From positions 22,926,333 to 22,990,332 of the forward strand of contig NC_092699.1 in the NCBI RefSeq assembly GCF_964275005.1: 64,000 nucleotides of DNA, written 5' to 3'. The first letter of the stretch is position 1, and each line of letters begins with the position of its first letter. The DNA comes from Diadema setosum. Its lineage: Eukaryota; Echinodermata; Echinoidea; Diadematoida; Diadematidae. Positions 49,801 through 61,364 of the stretch are shown here, one piece after another. Both the position numbers and the translations under genes were made by a program. The notes beneath the pieces are model-generated. The model ran no database searches. It had not been told where the DNA came from and saw nothing but the letters and a program-made list of their open reading frames with translations.

Positions 49801-50032
49801 TGGTTGACTACGTATAAGAAGCGTATATTTAGATGCAAACGGCAAGGGTTTGGTCAATTCTCTTCAGACCCTTTATAGGAAGAAATTGTACAGAACAACC
49901 ATGGGGCTACTACAGGTCTTTAAAGAGCGGGGCTATTGATATTCCTTTACATGTAGGCTCTCGCTGCACACCAGTGCACCGGAACTCTCTCGAAAAGCAA
50001 TCAATCTTAACACTGTAAAACATAGAGCCGAT

Positions 50033-50092
50033 TATTATTATTATTATCATCATCATTATTATTATCATCATCATAATCATCATCATTGTATT
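50033..50092 (+). repeat. (ATT/ATC)n imperfect trinucleotide array
   Basis: Mixed ATT and ATC units over about 60 bp. It lies about 190 bp upstream of a SINE copy but on its head side, so it is not that SINE's tail. Confidence 0.85.
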
Positions 50093-50282
50093 GTAATTAC
50101 ATAATATCCGTGGTGGCTGACTAACTCCCCGTTTAATTATTGGGTGTTTTAGGATGAAATTCTAGGCTCCTTGCAATAGCGATTATTCCTACTCCTTCAG
50201 GTGGTCGCTGTCATCCTATGGAGGAAGACTATTAGCGTCGCCATGTTCTCTGCTTCGTAATTCATTTAATTACAATAACAAC

Positions 50283-50535
50283 AACGTGGGGTGTTGTGGC
50301 ATAGTGGATAAAACTCCCAACTCCCGATCGGAGGACCCGAGTTCGATTCCTGCCCAATGCTTACGTGCTTGGCCAAGATGTTTTCACCCACCATCTATGT
50401 CCCTCTCGACCCAGGCGTGTAAATGGGTACCTATAGAACGCTAGGGTAATAATAATGGCAGGGCCCCTTGGTAGAGCAGTGGCAACACTGAAGAGGCTAC
50501 CCTGGATAAAGAAGACCTTATTATCATTAAGGTTA
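50283..50535 (+). mobile_element. tRNA-derived SINE (family 1, plus copy)
   Basis: The tRNA-like head has A-box-like TGGCATAGTGGAT and B-box GAGTTCGATTC. The body contains GCTTACGTGCTTGGCCAAGATG, ACCCAGGCGTGTAAATGGGTA, CGCTAGGGTAATAATAATGG and GGATAAAGAAGACC, and the copy ends in an ATTATC-rich tail. It is clearly the same family as the minus copy at 43128-43556. A pol III promoter would be expected in the head. Confidence 0.8.
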
Positions 50536-52319
50536 TTATCAACAAAGAACAAAACAAGTAACCTGCTCAAATTAGTTTTTTGTTTTGTTTCCTCAAATTA
50601 AAAGTGTGTCATTCTCGTCCCACAACACATTTCAAATGCCCACATTCTGAGTAGCGTTTGGCCAATCTAAGGAGGCATACAGGCCCTACCTCATTGGTTT
50701 GGCCTACTTTCTGGTGTTATGGTGTGATTGATGGAAATTGTTTGACTGCTAATGACTTGATGGCATCGGGTTCCACGCGCGTTCCACGGTTCAACAATCG
50801 TCATCTCGAGGGTTTTCGGTCAATTCCCACCTACCTTCTGCATGCGATGTCACCAGAATTAATCTTTCCTCCCCAATATGCCGAGAACATAACGGCGATT
50901 CCGTGCAGTGAGCATGTTACGTCTGCTTCGTAAGTGCATTTAATGCACTTACTTTAATGCGCTCCCACAACGTTGCATAGTTTTCACTTCTCTCACAGTG
51001 CCATCGTGGACTCGCTTTATACCTAATTTAGGCACGTTTTGAGCTGCCTTCAAACATGACGTTACAGAAATCACATTAGATATGCCATCATGCTTTGAGA
51101 ATTCGTACCTTGGAAAATTTACCTTGATGTATTGTGTGCAGTTTCACAATACAATACAATAACTTCTGCCAAAATCATACCAAGTACAAAATAACACAGG
51201 AAATTATATATCATGCATCTGTAATGATTACTGGAATTGAAGTTTTTATAATGTACGTAAGAAACTTTTAAAAAGATACAAATGGAGATCATATGGTCGG
51301 TAGCTGTTTTTTTTTTTATTTATGAGAATGATTCGTGAAACGAAAACAGAATAAAGAAGCAAGCATTATAATTCCAAGGTTTCAACATAATGGTGGCCTC
51401 AGGAAATAAAACTGCTTGAATCTAATGATTCCATCAAGTCGTCTCGTGCATACTCTTAAGTAGGAGCTAGATATAGAAAAAAGAAAAAAAATATCCAAGT
51501 GGAAAGCGACAGAGTTTGAAAAAAAAGTTGAGGGAAAAACCAGGTGAAGGCTCGGTGAGCGCAGGTGTTTTTTAATCAGTTTGTACTGTGAAAGTTTGGC
51601 ATCTGGTGTATATGTGTATATATTATATGAATAGCTGTGAGATCCTGAGTCTAAGTTGTAAATGAGTTCGATGAAGCCTATAGGCCAGCCATCTGCGGAT
51701 GAAGTTGTTTGATTTATGAAACTCGCACGATCTCTTTACCCCGATACATTATTTTCCGCCATATCCCGCAGCATCTCATCAGTAATTAATGCAGCATTCT
51801 GTTAAATCTCTCCCCGCCGGACAGGTGGAGTTAATGAGACACTGTGCCTAATGTGGCAGCCGTCCTCCTAAAGACAAAATAAAACACCCTCTGGTACATC
51901 GCGGAAATATCGAAGAGCCAACGAGATGTTGATGATTGCCACAAAGTCATCTTAGTCTGTGTAGCTTGATTGTTTATGGCCTGGTATGAATAGGCCTAAA
52001 TGCTTATCATTGTATAGAAATTCACTGTCTGTACGGGGGATTAAACGCCTGCACACGTTTAAAAAATACATGTTGTTATCAAAGAGTCACTTCGACAACA
52101 GTTTCATGTACATCGGACACGACATTGCAGAATGAGAAATAAGTATCCACTTCACCTATACTCTTCTCAGCTTATGCTTTGAAAAAATGAAAATGCAATC
52201 AAAATTAATAAATGATTCCATTCAGAAGATTCTTTGGATAGCTAACCTCAGGGTATCCTGTATAACTTATCATCATCTAAAAGGAGAATAGGAACTTACG
52301 TTGTTGTTTTTTCTATCGG

Positions 52320-52398
52320 CACAGGCCAGCTGAAAAACAGCCACTGGCTGAAGCTCGTCCCGCGCTAAAGTGAAATAAAACGAACTGAACTGAACTGA
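52320..52398 (+). mobile_element. 3' end of a LINE-type element with (GAACT)n tail
   Basis: A GC-richer segment (CAGCTGAAAAACAGCCACTGG, GCTCGTCCCGCGCTAAAG) leads into TGAAATAAAAC and then tandem GAACT units. A short 3' end with AATAAA and a pentanucleotide tail is typical of CR1/L2-type LINEs and SINEs that share their tails. No reverse transcriptase is present. Confidence 0.45.
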
Positions 52399-53050
52399 TG
52401 ATTAAAAAAAAAACCCACAAAAAACTTAAATCTCAAGTGTTCGTCAGCTATTTGCAAGGTTGAGAAAGATTAAAGCGCACGCACGTTTGCCTATCTGTAT
52501 TTCGCGTTGTTACTACGTTCGAAATGCAATTATTTCACCTTGTGTATACTATCCTCACTAAAGTTAAATGTGTTAAGTGTTAAAGAGCTAACGATATACA
52601 TCTGAACGATTCAATTACATCTTGAAATTCATTATATACGCATTAAATAATATATGTATTACACAGCAACACATCCGTAAGTGTGTGACGTTGAAATGAT
52701 TGGTGCTATTAAAAATAGCTTCACATCTACGGTAGATTTTGAACGAACATTGCGCGAGCTCAGTGTTATCTGCCCTCGAGAGTTTACCGTTGTACACAAG
52801 CGTGCTACTGAATGTGTTTGTGGTTTATGCATATGCGTTTGTGTGTGTTAGTGTGCATATGTATGTACCCATTTATGTATTCATTTTGTATGCATATATA
52901 GTAATATACTTACATGTATGTCATTCATTATCCTATATGGGAGCAAAATTGAGAGCAATGTCCATCTCTCACCTCATTTCTTTCGCATATTCATTATACA
53001 CTTAAAATGAGACACCGTGTACGTTCAGGTCGGAACCCATTTCTTAAACT

Positions 53051-53052
<2 letters not shown>

Positions 53053-53121
<69 letters not shown>
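53053..53121 (+). repeat. (AC)n-(AT)n compound microsatellite
   Basis: About 24 AC units followed by about 10 AT units, then a diffuse TACATA-rich stretch to about 53180. Confidence 0.95.
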
Positions 53122-54778
53122 CATATATACATATAAAACAAAAAATATATATACATATTTACATACATACATATAAATACTTTGATGTGAGGAGATAATC
53201 CAAATGAAGATGTCGATGGCAAGTACACGGTAACTTTGCCAATATTTTCAGCGTTTCGCATGCAGCTTTATTAAAGGATCACACATTTAGAAAGGACAGT
53301 AGAATATAGGGAAAGACAATAATACCGGCCCTTCCTGACCTAAAAATCTGTTCCCAAAATAACTTATTTCAATTATTGTTTTCATCGTTTTGCTGATGCT
53401 GGAGAGCTGGAGTAAAATGACCTTTACTGGCTAAAAGCAGATACACTCAACCGACACCAATGCAGGTGCAGAGCGCACGTCCGTTGAATGTTGAGAGGGA
53501 TGCAAATACGGAATATGTGTCAATGTACAAACCCTGCAACATAAAACAAAAAAAAAAAAAAAACACATACACACACACCAGTTTAGTGCCAACCACAACA
53601 AAAGACATTCAACAAAGTTTTCCATCAATCCCTCTTTCACCGATAAATCACCGAATTTACCCTTATTTCTATTCCATCATGGAAGAAAGAGCAAAATGAA
53701 AGTACGTCGACTCACTTAATGGAAATCATATCGATCATTTGGGCAGAATGAGTTCTAAGACCATTCAGCAGATTTGACCTTACCGAAATGGAGCGAGAAG
53801 AATGGGAAAAATCTAGATATTTGACGGCAAAATGAAAAAAAAAAAAAACCCAAGCAGAACAGACATACACACACAAACAAAAATAAGACCGATGGAAGTC
53901 AAGCGGCACTCCACAGAAAATGATTAAACCGATTAAAATGTGAGGGAGGGTGGAAGATAGATATGTGTACAGCAGGAGAGAAAGAAGAGAGAGAGAGAGA
54001 AAAGGGTAGTAGATTTGACAGACAAACAGACAAACAGATCTGGACATATACACAGACAGACAGACAGAAAGAATAAAGCTTTGTACCCTGCTCACGTATT
54101 TCTCAATCAATGACAAATCACACCAGATACACTGTGTGGAAATGAAATCATGCGTGCATAGTGGGCAGGAATCTCTATTTCTCATTCCAGGATAAAGACG
54201 TTGTTTACTGTACATGATAAGGCATCCCTGGGCATGATGATCAACAGCAAATCAATAATCCATGCCTGATGAGAATGATGATGGTGGCGGGCTAAATTAC
54301 GACTGGTGGGAATGATAATGGGCACGTGATCATCACCAGATTATGTGGGACACACTTATCGAGACATTATACTCGAGAATGTGCTGCGTATAATGTACTA
54401 AATTGAATGTCTTCTTCAACACCTTCCCCCATTCCTTAAGAAAGGAAGAGAGAAGAAGGGTAAAGCTCTCAAGGTATCTTTCAAAAATAGATAGATCAAA
54501 GTTTGACCCAGCTATGATTTATTGATTGACAGAGAAGACTCTTTTCAAAAGTCATACACGTCTTACACGTCATATAACCAGGTTTCATCAGTTACACACT
54601 ATGTTAATAGATGTCATAATTATCACTGAAATCATAATATAGGCTTTACGGTTTCGTATATACAGTAGTTATACAAAGGTTTAAGTTTCTTATCTACAGG
54701 TTTACTGTAAATCATCAAAGCGTTCATAGCAACAATTTTTTTTCTCTCTCTCCCTCTATCTCTCTCATACACAAACAG

Positions 54779-54780
<2 letters not shown>

Positions 54781-54810
<30 letters not shown>
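54781..54810 (+). repeat. (AC)15 microsatellite followed by CT-rich tract
   Basis: Fifteen exact AC units, then TCACTCACTC and (TC)n to about 54845. Confidence 0.95.
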
Positions 54811-54814
<4 letters not shown>

Positions 54815-55149
54815 TCACTCTTTATCTCTCTCTCTCTCTCACTCTCTATATCCTGGGGTCAATATCAGAGTATGGACCAATTCAGGTTTATCATTATTAA
54901 AATCAAAGCAACGCCGTGCGTATCTGACCCAGTTCAGGCTCGTGCACAAAATGCCCAATAGCAACGTATTCTTTTTAACGAAGCATGTAGCTATAGCAGA
55001 GGTAAAATAATTGGTAAGGATAATACTTTTTTTTTTCTAAAACTGTACATAGCCACTGTGAATCTTGACGGCGTTATAGCGCACCTGCGCATCACAGCAA
55101 ACGAGCACGCAAGATGGGTTTCTGGTGACGCTATGATCATAATCCCCTC

Positions 55150-56030
55150 GAGGATCCTACGACAGTAACATGACGGGAAAAGAGTTAAAGGAAATTTAAA
55201 GTTAAAGTTATGACTTTTTGAAGTTTTAGTGCCGTCATTGCTGGATGAGAAGATTCCTACAGCTTGTGATGTCACAATCCCCGTCATGTTTAGAAGGATA
55301 TAAAGAAAATATGAAGAAAATCCAATATATTTTCACTTTTCCCTCATGATAAAAGAGCACTTCACTTCCCTCTGTCAGTTGTTTGTTTGTTCAAACACAA
55401 ACTCTACTGATTGTTTGTTCATTTCATCTGAGGAGATGGCTGGATAACCCATATTCAGCTATGCTAAGCTGGTCTTCCATGGGGTCCAGTTGGATGTGAG
55501 GTGGGACCACTTCACCGGGTTAAACACCCTGCTCTATGCGATGAATGAATGAAGCGGGATCTTTTACGTGCATGAGTTGTTACTCTCTCACACACGGGAC
55601 CTCCATTTTATGTCCTATCCGAGGGACAGAGTGTTTTGCCTCTTGCTAGAGGGGACGGTATGCTTACACACAACATTGCTCAGTCCAGATTCGGGTTCGA
55701 ACCCGGGCCCTTAGTATCGTGAGGCAGACGCGCTACCGACTGAGCCAACTCACCGCCCTTCTAGCAAGGGGATATAATTATATTACCCTTAACATATGTC
55801 AGTAACAAGTCGAAGGAATGTGTACTTCTTTCAGAAAAAGAGTTTTTGTGAAGTTTTCCTTAAATTTTCCTTATATCGTTCTTATACGCATGTGACATCG
55901 TGATAAACTGTGTAGAAGTCTTCTCATCCAGCAGTGACTGCGGGGAAACTTAAAAAAAAAAATATTTCCTCAAACTTTCACTGACATGTTCTACTAATAT
56001 TGCTGCATTCACTCAATCCACATGCCATAT
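55150..56030 (+). repeat. Dispersed repeat, copy B, interrupted by a SINE
   Basis: It shares ordered blocks with 23440-23965. The left block covers about 55190-55380 and the right block about 55766-56030, with 55385-55760 inserted between them. Shared strings include ATATAAAGAAAATAT, GAATGTG(T/C)ACTTCT and CATTCACTCAATCCACAT. Confidence 0.65.
55385..55760 (-). mobile_element. tRNA-derived SINE (family 2) inserted in copy B
   Basis: On the minus strand the head reads TTGGCTCAGTCGGTAGCGCG (A box), then TCTGCCTCACGAT, then GGGTTCGAACCCG (B box, plus positions about 55692-55704). The body includes GCAAGAGGCAAAACACTCTG and CATGCACGTAAAAGATCCCGC. The head is an excellent pol III promoter match. 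Anticodon-stem pairing is degraded, so it is a SINE and not a functional tRNA. Its sequence differs from the family at 43.1-43.6 and 50.3 kb. Confidence 0.8.
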
Positions 56031-56914
56031 CATGAAGGAGAACATGTACTATAAATACATGTACACATCACGTGCAAGATATAGACTGGTATCTCTGAAC
56101 TGGTTCATCCAGTCAAAACATAGTTTCTGTTTTTCGAAATATAAAGACGATTCAAGTTTCAGTGTTAAAGGGACAACTTGCGGATCTTTCACCTGGTGTT
56201 TGTAAGAGCATGAACCCCTGACAATGCACACCAATTAGATTCTACTACTAGTATATCCTTCACTTTCCATTGGTTAATGAATCATTTATACAATCAATTG
56301 TTCATCACACAGATGCTTTAAAACAGATGTAGGATATGAATTACACTATACAATATGAAAATACATATTCACGTTGTAGAGTATCATTATGATTATGCGT
56401 CTATCATGCATGCTTTTCAGATTACTTCAATCAGATACTGTACATATTGTTCTGTATTATAGAGGCAGTAGACCGTTTGAAATGCTTGTGTAAACAACAA
56501 GAATCCCATATCATTCATCTAACCGTACTGAAAGTATCTGTGGGTATACAATAATTATACTGACAAAATGACGGTTGTACGTTCAATCATCATGGTTGTT
56601 TCAATCAATCAATGGATACTGTTTATATAGGTATCGATTGATATAAATCGTCCTTTGTTTATTGAGGACCCTACTTACCCACAATATAATACAGACAAAG
56701 ATCGTTTTTTATTTCATTTTCTCTCATTTTGAATGCACTTAATTGCAGTACAGAAACCACATCCGATTCTTTATAATTGGGTAAGAACGTCAAGCACAAC
56801 GTCCGATCCTTCTTATCTTATATCGCTGAAAGACAGCAACCCAACGATGTAAACATCTCTCCTGTGTCATCGTCCGACCACTCACCCTGTTTTCAGTTTC
56901 GTTCATCATCATCC

Positions 56915-57063
56915 CGCCGCACACTAATCGATTCGCGACTTTGCGACTGACAGACTTTGGATCCGAAAAAAACATCACAATAGCCTCAGAATAAACACGC
57001 TTGTTTATTTCAGATCCAAAGTCTGTTCGTCGTATATAGTCGCGAGTCGTACAGTGCGCGGCG
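56915..57063. mobile_element. Foldback MITE, about 55-bp arms
   Basis: CGCCGCACACT at the left matches the complement of AGTGCGCGGCG at the right. Further in, TCGCGACT and ACAGACTTTGGATC are mirrored exactly as GATCCAAAGTCTGT and AGTCGCGA. The central spacer is about 35 bp. The overlapping minus-strand ORF is an artefact. Confidence 0.7.
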
Positions 57064-58099
57064 AGCTTTACAGACACTAACTAGGTCATATGCCACGGCA
57101 GCTCATTTTGGACTTTCCATGCAACACAAATCAATATCGTTTGTGTGATGGTTGGTGTGTGTGTGTGTTTGAGTGTGTGTTTGGAGTTTTGTTTTCAATT
57201 CGATGAACAAAATGTTAAGTTGCAGACTCATTGTGCAAAATAATGAAATGCAATACTTTGCACACACACAAAAAAAAAACCCTAGGAAGTTTGGACAGAA
57301 AGCAATTTTACAGCAGTCGACTTGATAGGACATTACCCTCTCATATATCTTATACAAGTATTATTTCTAAACAATAATGTATATAAAAAAGGGGAGAAAG
57401 AAGGAAAAAAAAAACAAAAAAAAAGAAAATAAAAGAGGAAGATTGAACCCGAGCCAAAGAAAATGGGAACTAAATTGAAAACACAGTGAGACACACAACA
57501 GATTAAAGTAATAATTTTCGCCTTCAGCATTCCATGCAGACAGTATCAATTCTGTCGGCCACAAGTTTCACGCGCAGTCTTACACGCCGACCACTGGCTG
57601 ACATCAATCAATTACTGCGTTCTCTCGTGCTTCAGTGGAAAAAAAATACAACTTCTCCAAGAGTCATTTCGGGGAGAGAAAGGAATATTTTCCCCGAGTG
57701 AACGCAAACTTTCCGATGGAGCACATCCACGCGTCTCTAAATCGGTATGACGTAACTCAGGTGCTTTCTGGCAGTGACGTTCTTCTTCCGAACAGGGACA
57801 TGGTTCATGGAAACCATCCCTTCCCCCAGCCCTCCTTCAAGTCATTTCCGTTTTTGGAAAAGCTCTTATCGTGACCGGAAGAACTAAAAATACTTTCCCT
57901 GAAATTCGGGGGCTGAAGACCTGTCCTAGTTTCCCATCACGTCGTTGGAAGGGGTACGTGATGCGGCGCTACGTTAAACTTGTCCGATTTTTCTTTCGAA
58001 GGCTTAAAGAGGAAATACACCCCCAAGTTAATACTAAATTAACTTGAAAAGGAAGAGAAAAATGTTCCCTACAGAACGATACAAAAATAGCAAAAATTG

Positions 58100-58570
58100 G
58101 ATAAGAAATAAGGAAGATATGATATTTTGAAATTTCATTTTAGAAAACATTTCTTGACCAGTACTTATAAATATTCAAATCAACAAGATGACGATGTCAT
58201 ATTCTCACAATTTCTTATTCATTTCAAATACAGAAATGATAAAAATCTCATATTTCAGCTGTACGGACATAAAACTTGCCTTATAACCACCCAAAATAAA
58301 AAATAACAAATGTTAACTCTGATTTGTCTTGGTATGTATGGGAACATGCTTTTAATTGTTTTAGCTTAAAATAACAATTTTCCTAATTCCATATATAGCA
58401 TACATGAAAAATTGTGAGGGTATACTGCGGTATGACATCATCAACTCGCTCTTTGAATATTCATAAGGACTGGTCAAGGAATGTTTTCCGAAAAAAATTC
58501 AAAATGTATAGTAGGTACAAAATTAAACAGATGGAACGTGCGAAATAACTTATTTCTATTTTTCTTCAAC
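58100..58570. mobile_element. Long foldback element, about 470 bp
   Basis: The left arm contains AGAAAACATTTCTTGACCAG, ATAAATATTCAAAT, GATGTCATA and TCACAATTT in order. The right arm holds the complements in reverse order: AAATTGTGAGGG, TATGACATCATC, TTTGAATATTCATAAGGACT and GGTCAAGGAATGTTTTCC. The arms are about 100-150 bp and diverged. No ORF is present. Confidence 0.7.
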
Positions 58571-60100
58571 ATCAAGAAGTTTGATTGTGCGACAGCTTCC
58601 AATGTAACTACTGCAAGAGAAGTAGATCCTTAAACCGAATGTTATGGTTTTAATCAGCCCTGCCTTTATGAACTAGTTTGTATACTTATCATTAATGCAT
58701 GGGAAGTCAAAAAAAAAAGTGGCAGGGGATCATTTGAAAGTTCAGCTAAAGGTGCGTGATATATAGTCTTATGTAAAACCAGGGAGGTGGGAAGAGAAAC
58801 CAAGGGTAGCTTGCTCAGTGTTACGATTTCTCTCCCTTATCATGCTTATGTCCCTGTCAAACACCAATATCAATAAGGACATTGTATGGGTACGTAGATG
58901 TCACTCCCCTCAAAGAAAAAGAAAGACAACAAAAACAGCAACACGAAAATGCATGACGTGTTCGGTGACGTTAGATCAAAATGGGCGCATCGGTGTGGGA
59001 TAGTATTCTGTTGATTTATTCCGCTTCAGAACAAAGCACAATAAAAAGGATATAATATTCGAATCTCTTGATATCTTTCTGCAAAGATATATGACTGTTT
59101 TTGACCACATTGAATTTCGTCTTGGGACAGGCTGAATCAGGGCTTTTGTTGTTGTTGTTGTTAATTTTTTTTTTTGGTGTAGTTTTGCTATAATCAAAAT
59201 GAGAAGATAACCATAATCTGCGTAATACTGATCAAAATGAGCAGATGGTCCTTTCGAGAGTGTCTTCTTATCGAAATGGAAATCGTATTTTCCAGCGTTC
59301 TTTGAACTCCTGGGAAAATCTATACAACAGATATCACGTATTGCTTTACATTACTAATACGAAATGCGTTTTCTCTGGCGTCCACAACACCGCTCTTAAG
59401 TACACCACAACACTCGTCTGAAGAATAACATTTGGGTGGGAGTTAACGGATGTGACATTCTGTAAGCCCCGTTCACTTTCACTGTCAGAATTAGTTATGG
59501 GTAATGTAGCTTGATTCGTGACGGTTTTTTTTTTTTTGGGAGGGGGGGGGGTGGGGGCAAATAAGGAGTTGTTTGGGCTCTCGGAGTTAATGAAATTTTA
59601 CGCTGAATTCATAATGTGTGCAATCGAATGAAGCCCTATTGGCATCAACGATTGGACTTCTACGAATTAAACAGGTAGTATCACACGTCAGAAGTGAATA
59701 TCTATCAATGACGTGGAGTTGACGAAACGATCGAGTCAACTGACTAAGCTCATCCATTACCACTGAGTCCGTCTATACGTCTTTCCTAGTATTCTGAGGT
59801 AGCTAGATCGATAATGATATAATACCAACTGTTAAAAATGCAACAACTAGTGCGAGCATGTCTAATTTGGCTTTGATGAATAGAGCAAAATCAAACCAAG
59901 GCCATGGTGGATATTACAGCAGATTTGGACCTAGAAAAGTTACGGATACTAAAACCATGTGTTCTAACGAAACAGTTTACATACATCAATACACATGGGG
60001 TGAGGTGATGAAGTCATGGTTTCACAAGTATCCCATTGACCTACACATAAATCTTCTCAAATGGCGTTCTTTTTTTTTTTTTTTTGGCACATAAAGCCCC

Positions 60101-60196
60101 AGTCACATAATGAAATACGGATCCTCAAGAATCTACACGGCTATCACCCCGGATCACCCCGGATCAGATCCGGGTTGATCCGGCATATATGTGACT
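60101..60196. mobile_element. Short MITE with nested palindrome
   Basis: AGTCACATA at the left pairs with TATGTGACT at the right. The interior contains a nearly perfect GATCCGG-rich palindrome (about 60148-60182). Confidence 0.5.
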
Positions 60197-61329
60197 AAAC
60201 GCACACACAGGCACACACTTATGTTTTTTCCCCCTTTCGAGTATTGCGCATTAAAAAAAAAAAAATAAAACCAAACAAACAAACAAACAAAAACCTGCTC
60301 GAATGAAAGGTAGCAAGTGCATAGCCAAGCTACAGGTTTTTGACGCTCCCAGAGGTTTCCTACAACCCATCAGGAACCAATATGTCTGCTTCTCATTGTC
60401 TTTCGGGCTCCCCTATTTGAATCTCTTTCTCTGTCTCTCGATGATGGCGACAGTAAAACATGTTAACCACGTCACCAAGCTTCCGTCCACTCCTGTCTAC
60501 TTGGTGGCGCTGCGTCACTCAGAGTCATCTTCTTATAGTTCATATCCACGTTGCCATGTCAACAGTATCTTTCTTCTCCCATCTCCGGCCATTCTTTTCT
60601 TCTAATCAAATAATAATGATGACCAGGGATCTGTTTTTGCTCAAGGGTGAACGCTCCTCTAACCATTATGTCTAAAAGTCGTCCGGTTCCGAAACATCTG
60701 CTTACCAACTATTACCTGAAGAGGCTGCAAACAGATGTTATTTTTCTAACATTATACGATGGCGATGGTTAAGAAGCACCTTCTGGTGTCCATGATACAT
60801 AATGAGACTACAGACATTAATTGAAGATACCCACTGGGTTATCTGGGTCAAGAACGGATTGCCTGCGAGGGCCACTACCTCAACATGATGTTTATCCATT
60901 ATTTTGTAGCGGCTATCACCCTACACTGCCCTATATGTATCTTTGTGTGTGCGCGCGGATGGGAGTGTGCGAACTTTTCTCCAATCGTTGCTGCTGGGTC
61001 ATTTTTCTGCCTAGATACCATTGTGGCCAGGTCCGTTCGGTAATTCATTTTATAACTTTATTTCTCCGGACATACATGACAGGAGCCACCTGTATAGTCA
61101 GCCTCCACTCAAGCTACCTCCACGTCCCACTCGCACTCCACTCGCACTTTAAGCAAAGTTATACAATGTCATGTACTTTATTTTGATCACTTCTGTTTTT
61201 TTAATACAATATATAATTACTATAAGGTCCTCCTCGATTGTTTTACATTCTCTTCGATACATAATGTTCTGTTTACCTTATTCTCTGTTGTCAAAAGAAG
61301 TGTAACTTATATGTTTTGTCGAAAAATGA

Positions 61330-61364
61330 AATAAACTTTGAATTGAATTGAATTGAATTGAATG
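61330..61364 (+). mobile_element. LINE-like 3' terminus with (GAATT)n tail
   Basis: ATGAAATAAACTTT (AATAAA at 61330-61335) is followed by five to six GAATT/GAATG units. Several hundred bases upstream look like AT-rich 3' UTR of such an element. The layout matches 52320-52398 (TGAAATAAA plus a pentamer tail). Confidence 0.4.

Noticed and set aside
52300..52370. Possible minus-strand exon between an ...CTTTAG acceptor and a GTAAGT donor (RDELQPVAVFQLAC...)
   Set aside because: It does not match the missing mGluR N-terminal lobe, and the sequence is better explained as a LINE 3' end on the plus strand.
55690..55760. Functional tRNA gene
   Set aside because: The A and B boxes are excellent but the anticodon and acceptor stems do not pair, and a SINE body follows directly.
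57635..57874. 79-residue plus-strand ORF with fairly protein-like composition
   Set aside because: There are no splice signals of suitable phase, no domain, and no neighbouring exon. I could not support it as a gene.
60821..61186. 121-residue plus-strand ORF
   Set aside because: It has Cys/Tyr-rich random composition and lies in what looks like the AT-rich 3' region of a LINE. It has no motifs.
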